64,000 nucleotides of DNA, from positions 3,196 to 67,195 of the forward strand of contig NW_003546536.1 of assembly GCF_000090795.2 (NCBI RefSeq), in the 5' to 3' direction. Positions 35,801 to 48,007 of this stretch are shown piece after piece (position 1 is the stretch's first letter; every line of letters begins with the position of its first letter). Below the pieces are notes generated by a model. It had not been told where the DNA came from, did not search any database, and saw nothing but the letters and a program-made list of their open reading frames with translations. Position numbers and translations under genes: made by a program. The DNA comes from Amphimedon queenslandica (taxonomy: Eukaryota > Porifera > Demospongiae > Haplosclerida > Niphatidae).

Positions 35801-38800
35801 ACATGTACAGTGTAGCCTCTTTATTAAGGACACCATTGGGCCCACACTACCTGTCCTTAATACATGTACAGTGTAACCTCTTTATTAAGGACACCATTGG
35901 ACCCACACTACCTGTCCTTAATACATGTACAGTGTAGCCTCTTTATTAAGGACACCATTGGGCCCACACTACCTGTCCTTAATACATGTACAGTGTAGCC
36001 TCTTTATTAAGGACACCATTGGGCCCACACTACCTGTCCTTAATACATGTACAGTGTAGCCTCTTTATTAAGGACACCATTGGGCCCACACTACCTGTCC
36101 TTAATACATGTACAGTGTAGCCTCTTTATTAAGGACACCATTGGACCCACACTACCTGTCCTTAATACATGTACAGTGTAGCCTCTTTATTAAGGACACC
36201 ATTGGGCCCACACTACCTGTCCTTAATACATGTACAGTGTAGCCTCTTTATTAAGGACACCATTGGGCCCACACTACCTGTCCTTAATACATGTACAGTG
36301 TAGCCTCTTTATTAAGGACACCATTGGGCCCACACCACCTGTCCTTAATACATGTACAGTGTAGCCTCTTTATTAAGGACACCATTGGACCCACACCCAG
36401 CAAAAAAATCTTACGTAAGATCTTACTTAAGATCTTATGAAACCTTACAAATGATCTTGCATGTTTAATCATGCCTGTTCTTGCAAGATCATTAGACAAG
36501 AAGTTCCAAAATCTTGCCAAGATCTTATGATAAATCTTGCCAAGATCTTATGATAAGTCTTACATGATCAGGCATGGTCTGACGATTAATCTTACATTAT
36601 CAGTCAAGATCAGGCACTAAATCTTACATGATCAGGCAAGATCAGGAACAAAATCTTACATGATCAGTCAAGATCAGGAACTAAATCTTACATGATCAGG
36701 CAAGGTCAGGAATGAAATCTTACATGATCAGGCAAAATTAGGAATGAAATCTTACATGATCAGTCAAGATCGGGAACTAAATCTTACATGATCAGGCAAG
36801 ATCAGGAATGAAATCTTACATTTTCAGTAAAAATTTGGAATTAAATCTTACATTATCAGTCAAGATCTGGAATTAAATCTTGTATGATCTTTTAAGACTC
36901 TTACTTGTTATGAACTAATATCATGAAGGATATTGTAAGATCTTGTCAAGATCTTGAAGAAATAGTTAAGTTCAGATTTGGGATACCAAGCATATCCCAT
37001 AGTATTAAAATGACTGCAATTGTAAGATCTGAGCAAGAACTTACATTGCTTAAATGCATAAGAATGATGTCATTATAGCTTAATTAAGTTTAATTTTGTT
37101 GAAAGTTTGCTTTCTTTATATGCTCATACTTTTGTAAAGGCTATCGTGGGTTGTCAACTACTTCCTGTGACATCACACAACTTGTAAGATCTTTCAAGAT
37201 CTTGTATGACTTAAAATGATGTGAAGCGTNNNNNNNNNNTTTCAGATCTTGTATGACTTAAAATGATGTGAAGCGTAAGATAATTCATGTAAGATCTTAA
37301 GTAAGATCAGGCATATACATCTTATCAGTGATATTGTAAGATAAGTCATGTAAGATCTTAATTAAGATCAGGCCTGTACATCTTATCAATGATATTGTAA
37401 GATAATTCATGTAAGATCTTAAGTAAGATCAGGCATATACATCTTATCAGTGATATTGTAAGATAAGTCATGTAAGATCTTAATTAAGATCAGGCCTGTA
37501 CATCTTATCAATGATATTGTAAGATAATTCATGTAAGATCTTAAGTAAGATCAGGCATATACATCTTATCAATGATATTGTAAGATAATTCATGTAAGAT
37601 CTTAAGTAAGATCAGGCATATACATCTTATCAGTGATATTGTAAGATAAGTCATGTAAGATCTTAAGTAAGATCATGCCTGTATATAGTAGCTAAGATTG
37701 ATCCAAATAAGATCTTATAAGGTTGTTCTTAATTCTTATCTCACCTTACTTTATCTGATCAGATAATACAAGATCTTAGTAAGATTTTTTTGCTGGGCAC
37801 TACCTGTCCTTAATACATGTACAGTGTAGCCTCTTTATTAAGGACACCATTGGGCCCACACTACCTGTCCTTAATACATGTACAGTGTAGCCTCTTTATT
37901 AAGGACACCATTGGGCCCACACTACCTGTCCTTAATACATGTACAGTGTAGCCTCTTTATTAAGGACACCATTGGGCCCACACTACCTGTCCTTAATACA
38001 TGTACAGTGTAGCCTCTTTATTAAGGACACCATTGGGCCCACACTACCTGTCCTTAATACATGTACAGTGTAGCCTCTTTATTAAGGACACCATTGGGCC
38101 CACACTACCTGTCCTTAATACATGTACAGTGTAGCCTCTTTATTAAGGACACCATTGGGCCCACACTACCTGTCCTTAATACAGAGGTGACCTCATTTCA
38201 GAGGTACTTTTGTATAGGTTTGTACCAATTATGAGGGTATACGTGTCCTTATTATAAAGGTTGCATGAGAAATGGTCAACTTTGAACTGCTCATAAACGT
38301 TACAAGTACTTCTAATTTAATATTTTGTGTTTTTGATTACTCATTTATTGCATTATAGGCATGTGATTGTTTGCAGCTGTTTGTTTATTTACATTAATTT
38401 GTGTATTTATTTATGTTTGCTGAAAAAAACAAATAAGCTAAGCCTTTTGTTTACACATGCAGGAGTCAACAAAAACAATAAAATTATCCTCATCAATACG
38501 CCACACAATACCAGCTGTACCTAATTCATAATTGCCTGTATCCCATGGTACCCATACTCCTCAATATGTTACATAAAGCAGCTGTTTATTGTCTTACCAG
38601 TTGTAAGTGGGTTATATGATGCTTCCACCAGAGGTATGGTTTGAGGGCGGGGCCTAAAGCGCTGAGAGCGTAGTAACTGTACATGACAACATGTACTAAA
38701 CAATTGATCCATGCTCCTAAAACAGCTGCAAGGAAAGGAAAAGGACATTATGGTTAAGTCCGACCTCTTTTCCCCTCTCCTTACATTGTCCACCTGCTAC

Positions 38801-41200
38801 CCACTTGACTCCAATCCACCAGAGGAAGAACATGCTGGCATGATGATAGACATGAAGGAATGTGACTTGGTCATTTTTTTTCCTGAGAATGAAAAACAGC
38901 TACAAAGAGAAAGAGAAACAACCTCAGTGAGTGAGTAGGTGGACATTGTATAATGTAAACTGTAACACAAAAAGAGTGGGCCACTTCTCACTGACTGACT
39001 GTGGTCGAGTGTATAATTAAATTCCAGGGCATTATTACCAGCTGCTATGAGGAAATATATACGTGTACTTACTGTGTCAGAAAACTCAATGAACTTTGAG
39101 AAATAATACCACCATATGGCATTAGCAATCTGTGAGGAGAGAGAGGGAGGGGGGAAGAAATAATATAAATGTACATGCATACATGAATGGTCCTTACTCT
39201 TAGTTGTGCTGGATGGTAGGAGTATCTCATTGGTGTACATATGAAGTTGTATCCAGCATCAATCATGCCGAATGTCATCTGGAGAAAAGAGGAAAGTCAA
39301 GGGAGAATTGTGGTCATTAATCGTAGGCATTTTTAACATTTTTCTTTCATTTAAGTTAACAACGTAATTAATTTGTGTTTTCCTAGATTCTTTGATTGCT
39401 AAATTTCTCAAAATTAGCACATGCTAATTACGTTAAAACCAGGCCACAAAATTAGACACGATTTAACAATACCAAAAATACATGTACATGTACATGTACA
39501 CATGTACCTCCCAAAGCATCCAAAAGTTCAATACAACAATAAATGCATTGAAGACAAAAAGGAGAGCCTTCATGTCAAAGGGGGCCCTATTCTTCATGAT
39601 TTTAGGGCCTGAGTAGACCATGCCAAGGTATAATATAATGAGACATAATGTGGGCAGAGGAGATCCCATCCATAACCATTCTGACACCCTGGGGTCTACA
39701 GAAAATAGAAGAGTAATAGTTATTAATAATTATTAATTATTAATTATTAATAATTATTAATAATTAATAATTATTAATAATTAATAATTATTAATTATTA
39801 ATTATTAATAATTATTAATAATTAATAATTATTAATAATTAATAATTAGGTTCTTTTAGGTTGCATGTACTATAGTATAGGAACTTTGACCTGATTTTTG
39901 AGGAGCTTTAAAAATTCATTTTAAAAATGCAAATTTGATCGGAATCAGCTCAAACTTCATACACAACATAAGTACATGTATATGTATCAGAAAATACTAT
40001 AAATATAAAAAATTCTCTACTTTTCATTTTTGGTTAAACTTGGCCAAAGTGCCTGTACTATAGTACAGGGATATTTTCAGAAATTGGGCCATTTGAAGAA
40101 ATGGCTATAACTTTAAAAGTTTAAGTTGAAATCGGCTCAAACTTTCTACACAACATAAGTACATCAATATGTATCAGAAAATGTAATAAAAATTGGGGGT
40201 GATTTTGGAGCCATTTTTTGGAAAAAACCGTGGGCTATAGCCTTGGGTATTTTTCAAAATTTTGGCATTTTAATAAAATGGCCATAACTTGAAAAATTGA
40301 AGTCGGAATCAGCTCAAACTTTCTACACAGCATAAGGACATCAATATGTATCAGAAAAAGTAATAAAAATTTGGGGTGATTTTGGAGCCATTTTTTAGAA
40401 AAAACCATGGGCTATAGCCTTGGGTATTTTTCAAAATTTTGGCATTTTAATAAAATGGCCGTATAACTTGAAAAATTGAAGTTGGAATCAGCTCAAACTT
40501 TCTACACAGCATAAGTACATCAATATGCATCAGAAAATGTAATAAAAATTGGAGGTGATTTCGGAGCCATTTTTTGGAAAAAACCATGGGCTATAGTACA
40601 GGGATTTTTTCAGAATTTTAACGTTTTCTTAAAATGGCTGTAACTTTAAAAATTAAAGTCGGAATCAGCTCAAACTTTCTACATAGCATAAGGACATCAA
40701 TATGTATCAGAAAACGTAATAAAAATTTGGGGTGATTTTGGAGCCATTTTTTAGAAAAAACCATGGGCTATAGCCTTGGGTATTTTTCAAAATTTGGAGT
40801 TTTCTTAAATTTGCTGTAACTTAAAAAATTGAAGTCAGATTCAGCTCAAACTTTATACGCAACATAAGTACATGTATATGCATTAGAAAGTGTTATAAAA
40901 ATGAAGAATTCTTTACTTTTCATTTTTAGCAAAATTTGGCCGAAGACCATGTACTGTAGTACAGTCTTTGGATCAATTTTGAGGATCAATTTTGATCAGA
41001 ATCAGCTCAAAGTTAATGATTTACATAATCACTTTGAATTTGATTGAGAGCAAATGAAGTTCAAATGCAAACTCCAGACAAATGAACACATAACAGGACT
41101 AACCACTGCTCTCAATGACGTCTTTATAAAAACCCTTTGGGTCATCAAAAACCCTCATCAGCTTTCCAAGCTCATCTCTCAGTGAAGTGCTAGCAGCCAT
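32801..41200 (-). CDS. Very-long-chain fatty-acid elongase (ELOVL family)
   Basis: ELOVL enzymes are ER membrane condensing enzymes that add two carbons to fatty acyl-CoA. Seven exons (41104-41200, 39508-39695, 39198-39278, 39073-39129, 38785-38899, 38598-38725, 32801-33043) close exactly to 302 residues, the usual length. The start is [18 protein letters not shown]. Landmarks are [58 protein letters not shown] with the catalytic HVYHH box, [19 protein letters not shown] and [15 protein letters not shown]. Near the end [20 protein letters not shown] resembles ELOVL4/ELOVL1/7. The tail KGKRR...KKKR is basic, consistent with ER retrieval. Introns 1 (1.4 kb) and 6 (5.55 kb) are repeat-filled. 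Confidence 0.93.
33044..35797. other. ELOVL intron 6, unique part
   Basis: AT-rich intronic DNA with pyrimidine tracts (34680-34730, 35390-35520), a (CA)n run (about 35180-35200) and short TACATG repeats. I found no nested gene. Short open frames here lack splice support and domain likeness. Confidence 0.6.
35798..38183. repeat. 61-bp hairpin minisatellite array, split by an inserted element
   Basis: The unit, TACAGTGTAGCCTCTTTATT then AAGGACACCATTGGGCCCAC and ACTACCTGTCCTTAATACATG, repeats every 61 bp: about 9.6 copies at 35798-36395 and about 6.3 copies at 37798-38183. Within each unit ATTAAGGACA pairs with TGTCCTTAAT, so every copy can form a hairpin. Copies differ only slightly (for example ATTGGACCC versus ATTGGGCCC). 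The array lies wholly within ELOVL intron 6. Confidence 0.93.
36396..37797. mobile_element. 1.4-kb inverted-repeat element nested in the minisatellite
   Basis: The element begins CCCAGCAAAAAAATCTTAC and ends with its reverse complement, GTAAGATTTTTTTGCTGGG. It interrupts one minisatellite unit so that the left flank ends CACA and the right flank resumes CACTACC, suggesting a 2-bp CA target duplication. The interior is made of AAGATCTTA-rich tandem repeats: about 32 bp in the left half (ATCTTACATGATCAGGCAAG) and 61 bp in the right half. No coding capacity is seen, so it is a non-autonomous element. A 10-N gap is at 37230-37239. The superfamily is not assigned. Confidence 0.8.
38184..38597. other. 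Right flank of the minisatellite, remaining ELOVL intron 6
   Basis: The array ends in AATACAGAGGTGACCTCATT then TCAGAGGTACTTTTGTA, nearly the same ending as the second array at 41818-41850. The rest up to the exon at 38598 is AT-rich without a gene. Confidence 0.6.
39717..39849. repeat. TTAATTATTAATAA low-complexity tract
   Basis: About 130 bp built only from TAATTATTAAT-type words, self-complementary throughout, in ELOVL intron 1 beside the GTACTATAGTAC repeats. Confidence 0.9.
39860..40990. repeat. Tandem ~180-bp repeats (GTACTATAGTAC family) in ELOVL intron 1
   Basis: About six diverged units. Each has GGAATCAGCTCAAACTTTCT, ACATAAG(T/G)ACAT and a box resembling CCATGGGCTATAGCCTTGGG or GTACTATAGTACAGGG, spaced roughly 178-186 bp. 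Two subtypes alternate: one with GGAGAATTC and CTTTTCATTTTTG, one with GGTGATTTTGGAGCCATTTT. Confidence 0.88.
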
Positions 41201-42400
41201 TTAATAATATCACAGGAACTGGAGGAGGGCAGAGAGAGGGGGTATATTGCTGTCTCTTTGTATTTTAACTTCTTCTTTCTCTTGCTCTAGCTCAGGGTCA
41301 TAAATTTCAGTCTAAAAGTCAGCCCACTTCTCCTCACTCAAGCTGTCTCAGGAGACACTGATAAGCTCTCATGAATATAATTCAAGCCCTCACACCTTCC
41401 ACTATAGATTGTATTAGAGTAAATTTGGGTGGGGCTCATGTATGCATGTACATGTACAGTGTAACCTCTTTATTAAGGACTCCATTGGGCCCACACTACC
41501 TGTCCTTAATACATGTACAGTGTAACCTCTTTATTAAGGACACCATTGGGCCCACACTACCTGTCCTTAATACATGTACAGTGTATCCTCTTTATTAAGG
41601 ACACCATTGGGCCCACACTACCTGTCCTTAATACATGTACAGTGTAATCTCTTTATTAAGGACACCATTGGGCCCACACTACCTGTCCTTAATACATGTA
41701 CAGTGTAACCTCTTTATTAAGGACACCATTGGGCCCACACTACCTGTCCTTAATACATGTACAGTGTAATCTCTTTATTAAGGACACCATTGGGCCCACA
41801 CTACCTGTCCTTAATACAGAGGTGTCCTCATTTCAGAGGTACTTTCGTACTAATTAGGATGATTACAAAATGTCTTCATGTAGGTAATAATCAATGTTAT
41901 AATGAATATAAATACAAAATGTTTCATAAATCATCTCATGTTATGTGTAGTAAGGCTAACCTCTCATGACATCACATTACATCATATGACATCATTAACT
42001 ACAATATATTTTAGTTTGTGAGGTAGAGTTGAAGTGATTAGAATGGAAGGTGTGGTCCTCTTTGCTGTTATTGTCACAATGGAGCTGCAATAAATGAGGA
42101 CACTGCAATAACAATGTTTTTATTTTGTAAGATGCCAAATTCCAACCGCTAAAAAAAGAGAGAGGAGAAGGAGAGAGAGAGAGAGGTTTTATGAACCAAA
42201 AACAACTATAAAGTAGCAGCTGCTGTTAATAAACTGCATGTACATATTACGTAAGCAAAGCGAGACAATGTACATGTACATCTATTTATATAATCACAAA
42301 AGAGCTGTATGGCACCTAAATTAGGCTGACAGCTGCAAGCTAACTTTTTAGGATTTTCCATCAGCTAAGAATTTTAGCATAAGGACAGTGTTGCATTGAT
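41201..42400. other. ELOVL upstream region with a second minisatellite array
   Basis: No gene seen. It contains the ELOVL 5' flank, the 41450-41818 minisatellite and a GA-rich tract (about 42155-42185) downstream of the F-box/LRR gene stop at 42401. Confidence 0.6.
41450..41850. repeat. Second 61-bp hairpin minisatellite array
   Basis: About six units of the same 61-bp repeat as at 35.8-38.2 kb, here mostly with GTGTAACCTCTTTATT. It ends with AATACAGAGGTGTCCTCATT, the same terminal sequence as the first array. This shows that the arrays are copies of one element with a defined right end. Confidence 0.92.
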
Positions 42401-44164
42401 TTACCTTAGGTTCATCTTCTCCAGGTTAGGAAAGAGTTGTGGTAATATTTCCCTAGCCTCCTCTCTCTTGCTTACAAGTCTGGAGCAGTGAGACAGAGAC
42501 AACTCTTTTAGAGTGTCCCTAGCTACTGAACTGAGATAATACAATCCTTCAATAGAGACGTCTTGATTGTAGGATAAGTCGAGAGACTTTAAAAATGGAC
42601 TAGATATATATTTTAGTGTCTCGTTAGAACAAAAATTACCTTTAAAAAAAGAGAACATAAATATTCATTAAAGGATTAGAATAAAAGATATAAAGAAAAG
42701 ACACAAACCAAAAAAGGATTATACAAAACATGCTCTGTGTGTACATGTACATGCATTACGAGTTAATAAGTGTTGTGACTAGTCTCATTAGTAGAAGCTC
42801 AATAATTCATAGCGTAGTCTTACAAATCATTTCAAGGCTATTAGCACTTTTCAAATATACTCTAGATATAATAATATGCTAAAGCTGTGCCGACCAATGC
42901 AACAGTATGGCTCATTACTATTATTAAGATAACGGCCAAGTGAGTATTCCAAATAAGGAATGTACTATTGAGTAGATTAGAGTACACTGGTTGAATGACA
43001 CTGGACAATGGTGCTACTAATGGAGCGAATCCACAATAATGGACACACACACAATAATGGTGGGGGAGACAAGAACAATAATAGGAATTTTGTTTAGTTA
43101 TGTACACACAATTATTAACGTAAGCTAAGCAAGAGAGAGAGAGAGGGAAAGAGAGAGAAAGATGCACCTGCTAGATTGATTGATGTGAGATTGGTCAACT
43201 GTGAAAGAACATTAGACAATTGAACATGTTCCTGCTTGCAAAAGAATAAATTAAGAGACTCTAGACCACGAAACCATGATGGGAACTTGCACCAAGACCC
43301 GTTAAACGAGGTCCTTATAAGACTCACGTCCTTTAGACAAGGAGCAAGGTTTCTGGGAGTTTTTTCCTCGGCTATGAATGAGTAATAGAAGACACAGTTC
43401 TTAATAACTAGTTTCTTTAATTGCGGGAAATGCGATATGAGGTTATTTGTGGTGACGGCTTTTAGTGAGCCACAAGTATCAAGAGAGAGGAGTGAGAGTG
43501 TTGGGTGAGAGAGGAACCTGGTGTCATCAAAGTGAGCTATATCAACCACACCCACCAACGAGAGGCTCTCTAAATGCGGCAGGTCCTTCAGAACAAGGTG
43601 CCCCATAATCTCTATTGAAGTAGATGTGTACAAGCATTTTAAGAAATCCAGTTTGAGCTCCGTAAGGTTCTTAAAATTGAGGACATGTTTGAAGATTTTT
43701 GAGTCTAGCTTTCCACCGCAGTCAATGTGGAGTGCAGTGAGATGGAGAGCAGTTGAAGAGAGGAGGAGGAGGTCACTGCCCAGTCTGTTCTGATCCGATA
43801 AAGTGTATCCTTGGAGCTTCACTTTATGCAAAAAACGAGACCTCATCACCTCCCAGAAATGAGGAGGGAGCTTGAATAGGTTGGGCTTTAAGGTCATCCA
43901 GTTTGAGGACCAGAGAGAGGGAACGTGAGCAGCTTCAGACCACCTCCTGCAGACCAGGTAGATCCTAGGTCTCTCTCTCGCTGGAAGGAAAGCAGCAATA
44001 GTCACTACCAGCTCTAGCGGGAGCTCAGACCATCTCGCAAGAGAATGGAGAGAGGAGAGAGAGACTTGCTCCTGTTGCTTCTGCTGTCTCTCCTTTGCCA
44101 GGGCTAAGAGAGATGGCTGGGAGCGAAATGAAGCAGAGAACCGTGCTCTCTTTTCACGAGACAT
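42401..44164 (-). CDS. F-box and leucine-rich-repeat protein
   Basis: Probable substrate adaptor of an SCF ubiquitin ligase. The first exon (about 43168-44164) starts MSREKRARFSASFRSQ and carries the F-box, WSELPLELVVTIAAFLPARE followed by YLVCRRWSEAAHVPSLW. A series of leucine-rich repeats follows (LKDLPHLESLSLVGVVDI, LTNLTSINLAG). The second exon (42401 to about 42645) continues them (FLKSLDLSYNQDVSIEGL, LKELSLSHCSRLV) to TAA at 42401-42403. The junction is G|GT in phase. The protein is about 413 residues. The orthologue is not identified. It is divergent from LRRIQ1, with 131 bp between the starts, and is not a close copy of the F-box gene at 3.4-5.4 kb. Confidence 0.8.
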
Positions 44165-44295
44165 GTTGCTGCTTTAGCCACACCTCCTTTGAATTATTGT
44201 GGGTGTATTCTAATCCACACCACGCCCCTTTATTAAGGCGTGGTTCGTTATTAAAACAAAATGGCGTCTGATTAGGAGGCATAGTTTAAACTATC

Positions 44296-47200
44296 ATGGA
44301 ACTGGAGGTAGAAGACTGGGTCGAGGAAGAGATTGAAAAAGAGCTGGAAAAGATCAGCCTTGAGGATCTGGAGGGATCCGAGGAAGAGGAAGACAAAGAA
44401 AATGTCAAAAGCAACTCAAATCTGAGATCAGAGGTTTGAAATTTTGAATTATGATTACATTTTTTAATCGTTGCTGTTAGGATTTTTCTCCAATTCTATC
44501 AGTCCAGTCCCTTCAGCGTTACGTTGCCCTCAGGACTTCACTGACCAAAGGGCTACAGAGCGAGCTGGATCTTCTAATTAAAGAGCATGGTACTACTATT
44601 ATTGTGTGGGTGTGGTTCATTATGTATTTAAATCTTTAGATGTCTCCAGTAATATATTACTCCAGTCTCCGCCTCTTTCCCCGCCCCTTTCTAATACTGA
44701 TGTTACTACAGCTTGCAATGGAGTCAAACAAGAAGCAATTGAAGATGTTGAAATTAATAATAAGATAAAAGAGACAGAGGTATGATGTCATTTAAAAAGA
44801 CAATTTCCTACTACCTCAGGGCCTGTGGGCATTCATTTCTACATATACGTACCCATACATGTACATTGTACAAGTATAATTTAGCGTTTTAGCGGAAGCG
44901 AATTAAAGCAGCAGCTGCTAATAATAGTTATTATGTCTTTGCGTAAACAAGAGATAGGCAAGATCTGTAACAAGATAACAACAGTAGATAGGGTGAGCTT
45001 ACTATTAGTGATTGTTCTTGAATGGAAAGATTGAGCTTCTTGAGTAGTGCTATGCTGTTGAATGGGAGCTTTACCATTGAGTTTCTTCCTGTTTTTGCTA
45101 ATATTGCATTTAAATCAGGGTACCCTTGAAAACGCTGAAATTAAGAGTGCAATTAATACCCACCCACCCCAAAGGTATTTCATGTATTTTATATTATTAA
45201 AGGTCAAGATAAGGTCACTAGTGGAAGAAAGAAGAAGATTAGAAATTGAAGAGGAAGAAGTGAGAAAAAATGTAAAGCCAAACACATCCCAAGAATATTT
45301 GCACAATGCACACCAACTTGAGAAGAAGTGCCTTAAAGTGTATATACAAGCAGAGTGTATGAATCATGTGTTTATGGTTGTTCTGTATTCCTATGTCTGA
45401 TTTAGTTTCTGAGTATGAAAGAGAAAGAAGAAAGATCAGTTATCTTGATACAAGCTTACTGGAGAGGATATAGGTACATTGGTTATTGGTTACTGGTTAT
45501 TAGTTACTGGTCTAATCTGTTCCACAGGGTACGGTCCCAACTGGTTCTACGAAAGAAACACTTGGAGACTCTAAGGTACTCATTCTGTGCTGCTTTAATT
45601 CAGTCGGCTTGGAGACGATTTGTTTTAAAGCAAAGGAAAGAAGCAGCAGAAAAGAAACGAAGAGAAGAATTGGAGTCACTCGCTGCTAGAAGAATACAGG
45701 ATTATTGGAAAGGACATAGGAGAAGAGCTTTAGCTCAAGCCATTTTATCAATTGGAAGGAAAGAGAAAGCAAGAAAAGTCTTGGAACAAATGAAAAGGAA
45801 AGAAAGAGAGGCAACAGCTGCTGGGAAGATCTTTACATGTTGGAAACGACACAAGCAAAGGAGAATAGCAATATTGGTAATGTCAGCTGGAAGGAGAGAG
45901 AAAGAGAGAAAAGAGAAGGAGAGAGCAGCTGGTGCTATAATACTGGAACAATGGAGACACTGGAGACGCAGACAACTAGCTAAAGGAATTCTTGAAATTG
46001 GAAGAAGAGAAATAGAGAGAAAACTTAAAGAGGAACAACAAAAGTATAATAATACGAACAAGGACGAGCAAAGGGACCTCACTAACCAGTCACATGACTT
46101 AATTAACCAGTCACATGCTCCGAATGGGCACTTCATTAACCAGTCACATGACCAAAAGACGCAGGAGGAGCTGGTACACATGGCTGTTTTTAGAGAGATA
46201 AGGTCCCAGGAAGAGACATATGCTCAGAATTCGAGAGAAAGGATGAACAGGATAATCGTTCATGAACAAGAAATGGAGTCCGTTGTCAAGACAACTCGTA
46301 CCAGTCCTGATTATAAGTCTCGTCTTGAGTTTGCGTCAACTCCTCTCTCACCTCATGCGTGGGTGGGTGTGGTCAATGAAAGGTGTCATAAATGGCAGGA
46401 GGAGAGGAAGAGGCTACGGATCAGGAAAGCTCCACCCACTCCATTCCCTCCTACTTTATCATCCCAACCTCAAGCAACAAGGTTAACATTAATACATCTA
46501 ATAAAAATGTGGAGTGATTTTGGACCATGGGCTATAGCCTTGGGTATTTTTCAGAATTTTGACATTTTCTTGAAATGGCCGTAACTTGAAAAATTTAAGT
46601 CGGAATCAGCTCAAACTTTCTACACAGCATAAGGACATCAATATGTATCAGAAAATTTAATAAAAATTGGGGGTGATTTCGGAGCCATTTTTTTGAAAAA
46701 ACCATGGGCTATAGTACAGGGATTTTTTCGGAATTTTGCCCATTTTAAAAAATAATTATAACTTTAAAATTTAAAGTCGGAATCAGCTCAAACTTTCTAC
46801 ACAGCATAAGGACATCAATATGTATCAGAAAATTTAATGAAAATTGGGGGTGATTTCGGAGCCATTTTTTCGAAAAAACCATGGGCTATAGTACAGGGAT
46901 TTTTTCGGAATTTTGCCCATTTTAAAAAATAATTATAACTTTAAAATTTAAAGTCGGAATCAGCTCAAACTTTCTACACAGCATAAGGCCATCAATATGT
47001 ATCAGAAAATGTAATAAAATTTTGGGGTGATTTTGGAGCCTTTTAAAAAAACTATGGGCTATTACATGGCCTTTCATCAAATTTATCTGACATTAATTAA
47101 TTAATTAATTATTATATTTTATAGATCCCTTTCTGATGTACAGTTACTTGCTACTTCTCCGAAAGGAACAAAATTAGACGAGGTAATAATTAATAATTAA

Positions 47201-47966
47201 AAATAACGAGCCACACCTCCTTTATTTCCATATAAGGTAACTGTGGTTCACTTATACAGACTAAGGGGTGGGGCTTCGTTAGACCTGACGTCACTGTCTC
47301 GCTGTCCTAAATTACGTATTTTATCAATAATGAAATCACCTCTCATCGTTTTTAAAGACATTGGAGGGAGAGAGAAGAATAAAGATGGCTGCTCATTAAA
47401 CATTGAAGAGCTATCTCTATCAGTGAGTTAATTAATTGACAGACTATGAATATCAATGAGGCCACACCCACATTTAATTACCACTTTTCAGTCCAACAGG
47501 TTGGAGTATATTGATTTTGCTGACTTGGCAGAGCTAAGGTTTCTCGATTTAAGCGACAACCACCTCTCGTCTATTCACGGTCTCCAAACGTGTAAAAACC
47601 TTTTAGAACTCAATCTTGACGAGAACAGAATTGCCAGAATAGGTAGCAATCAAAGACCTCTTTAAATTTTTCTATCTACATGTACATATGTAGGTGGTCT
47701 TGAGGGGTGTGGCTTACTTCAAAAGCTAACCATAAATGGAAATTTAATCATTAACAGTGCGGTAAGGAACGTTTGTTTTATAATAATTATTGATTTTTGT
47801 ATTAATTAGGGCGTGGCTTCGTTGCCAAGGTTACAGCATTTGTCACTGTCTGAGAATCATTTACCAGTGGTGGTCGGTTTGGAGGCATGTCCTTTACTGC
47901 AATTCATTAACCTCCAACAGAATAATCTTCAAGAAGTAAACAATGCAATTATTTATTTAATTAATT

Positions 47967-48007
<41 letters not shown>

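Noticed and set aside
35798-38183. Regular repeats resembling a CRISPR array
   Set aside because: Units are contiguous 61-bp copies without unique spacers, in an intron of an animal gene. It is a minisatellite.
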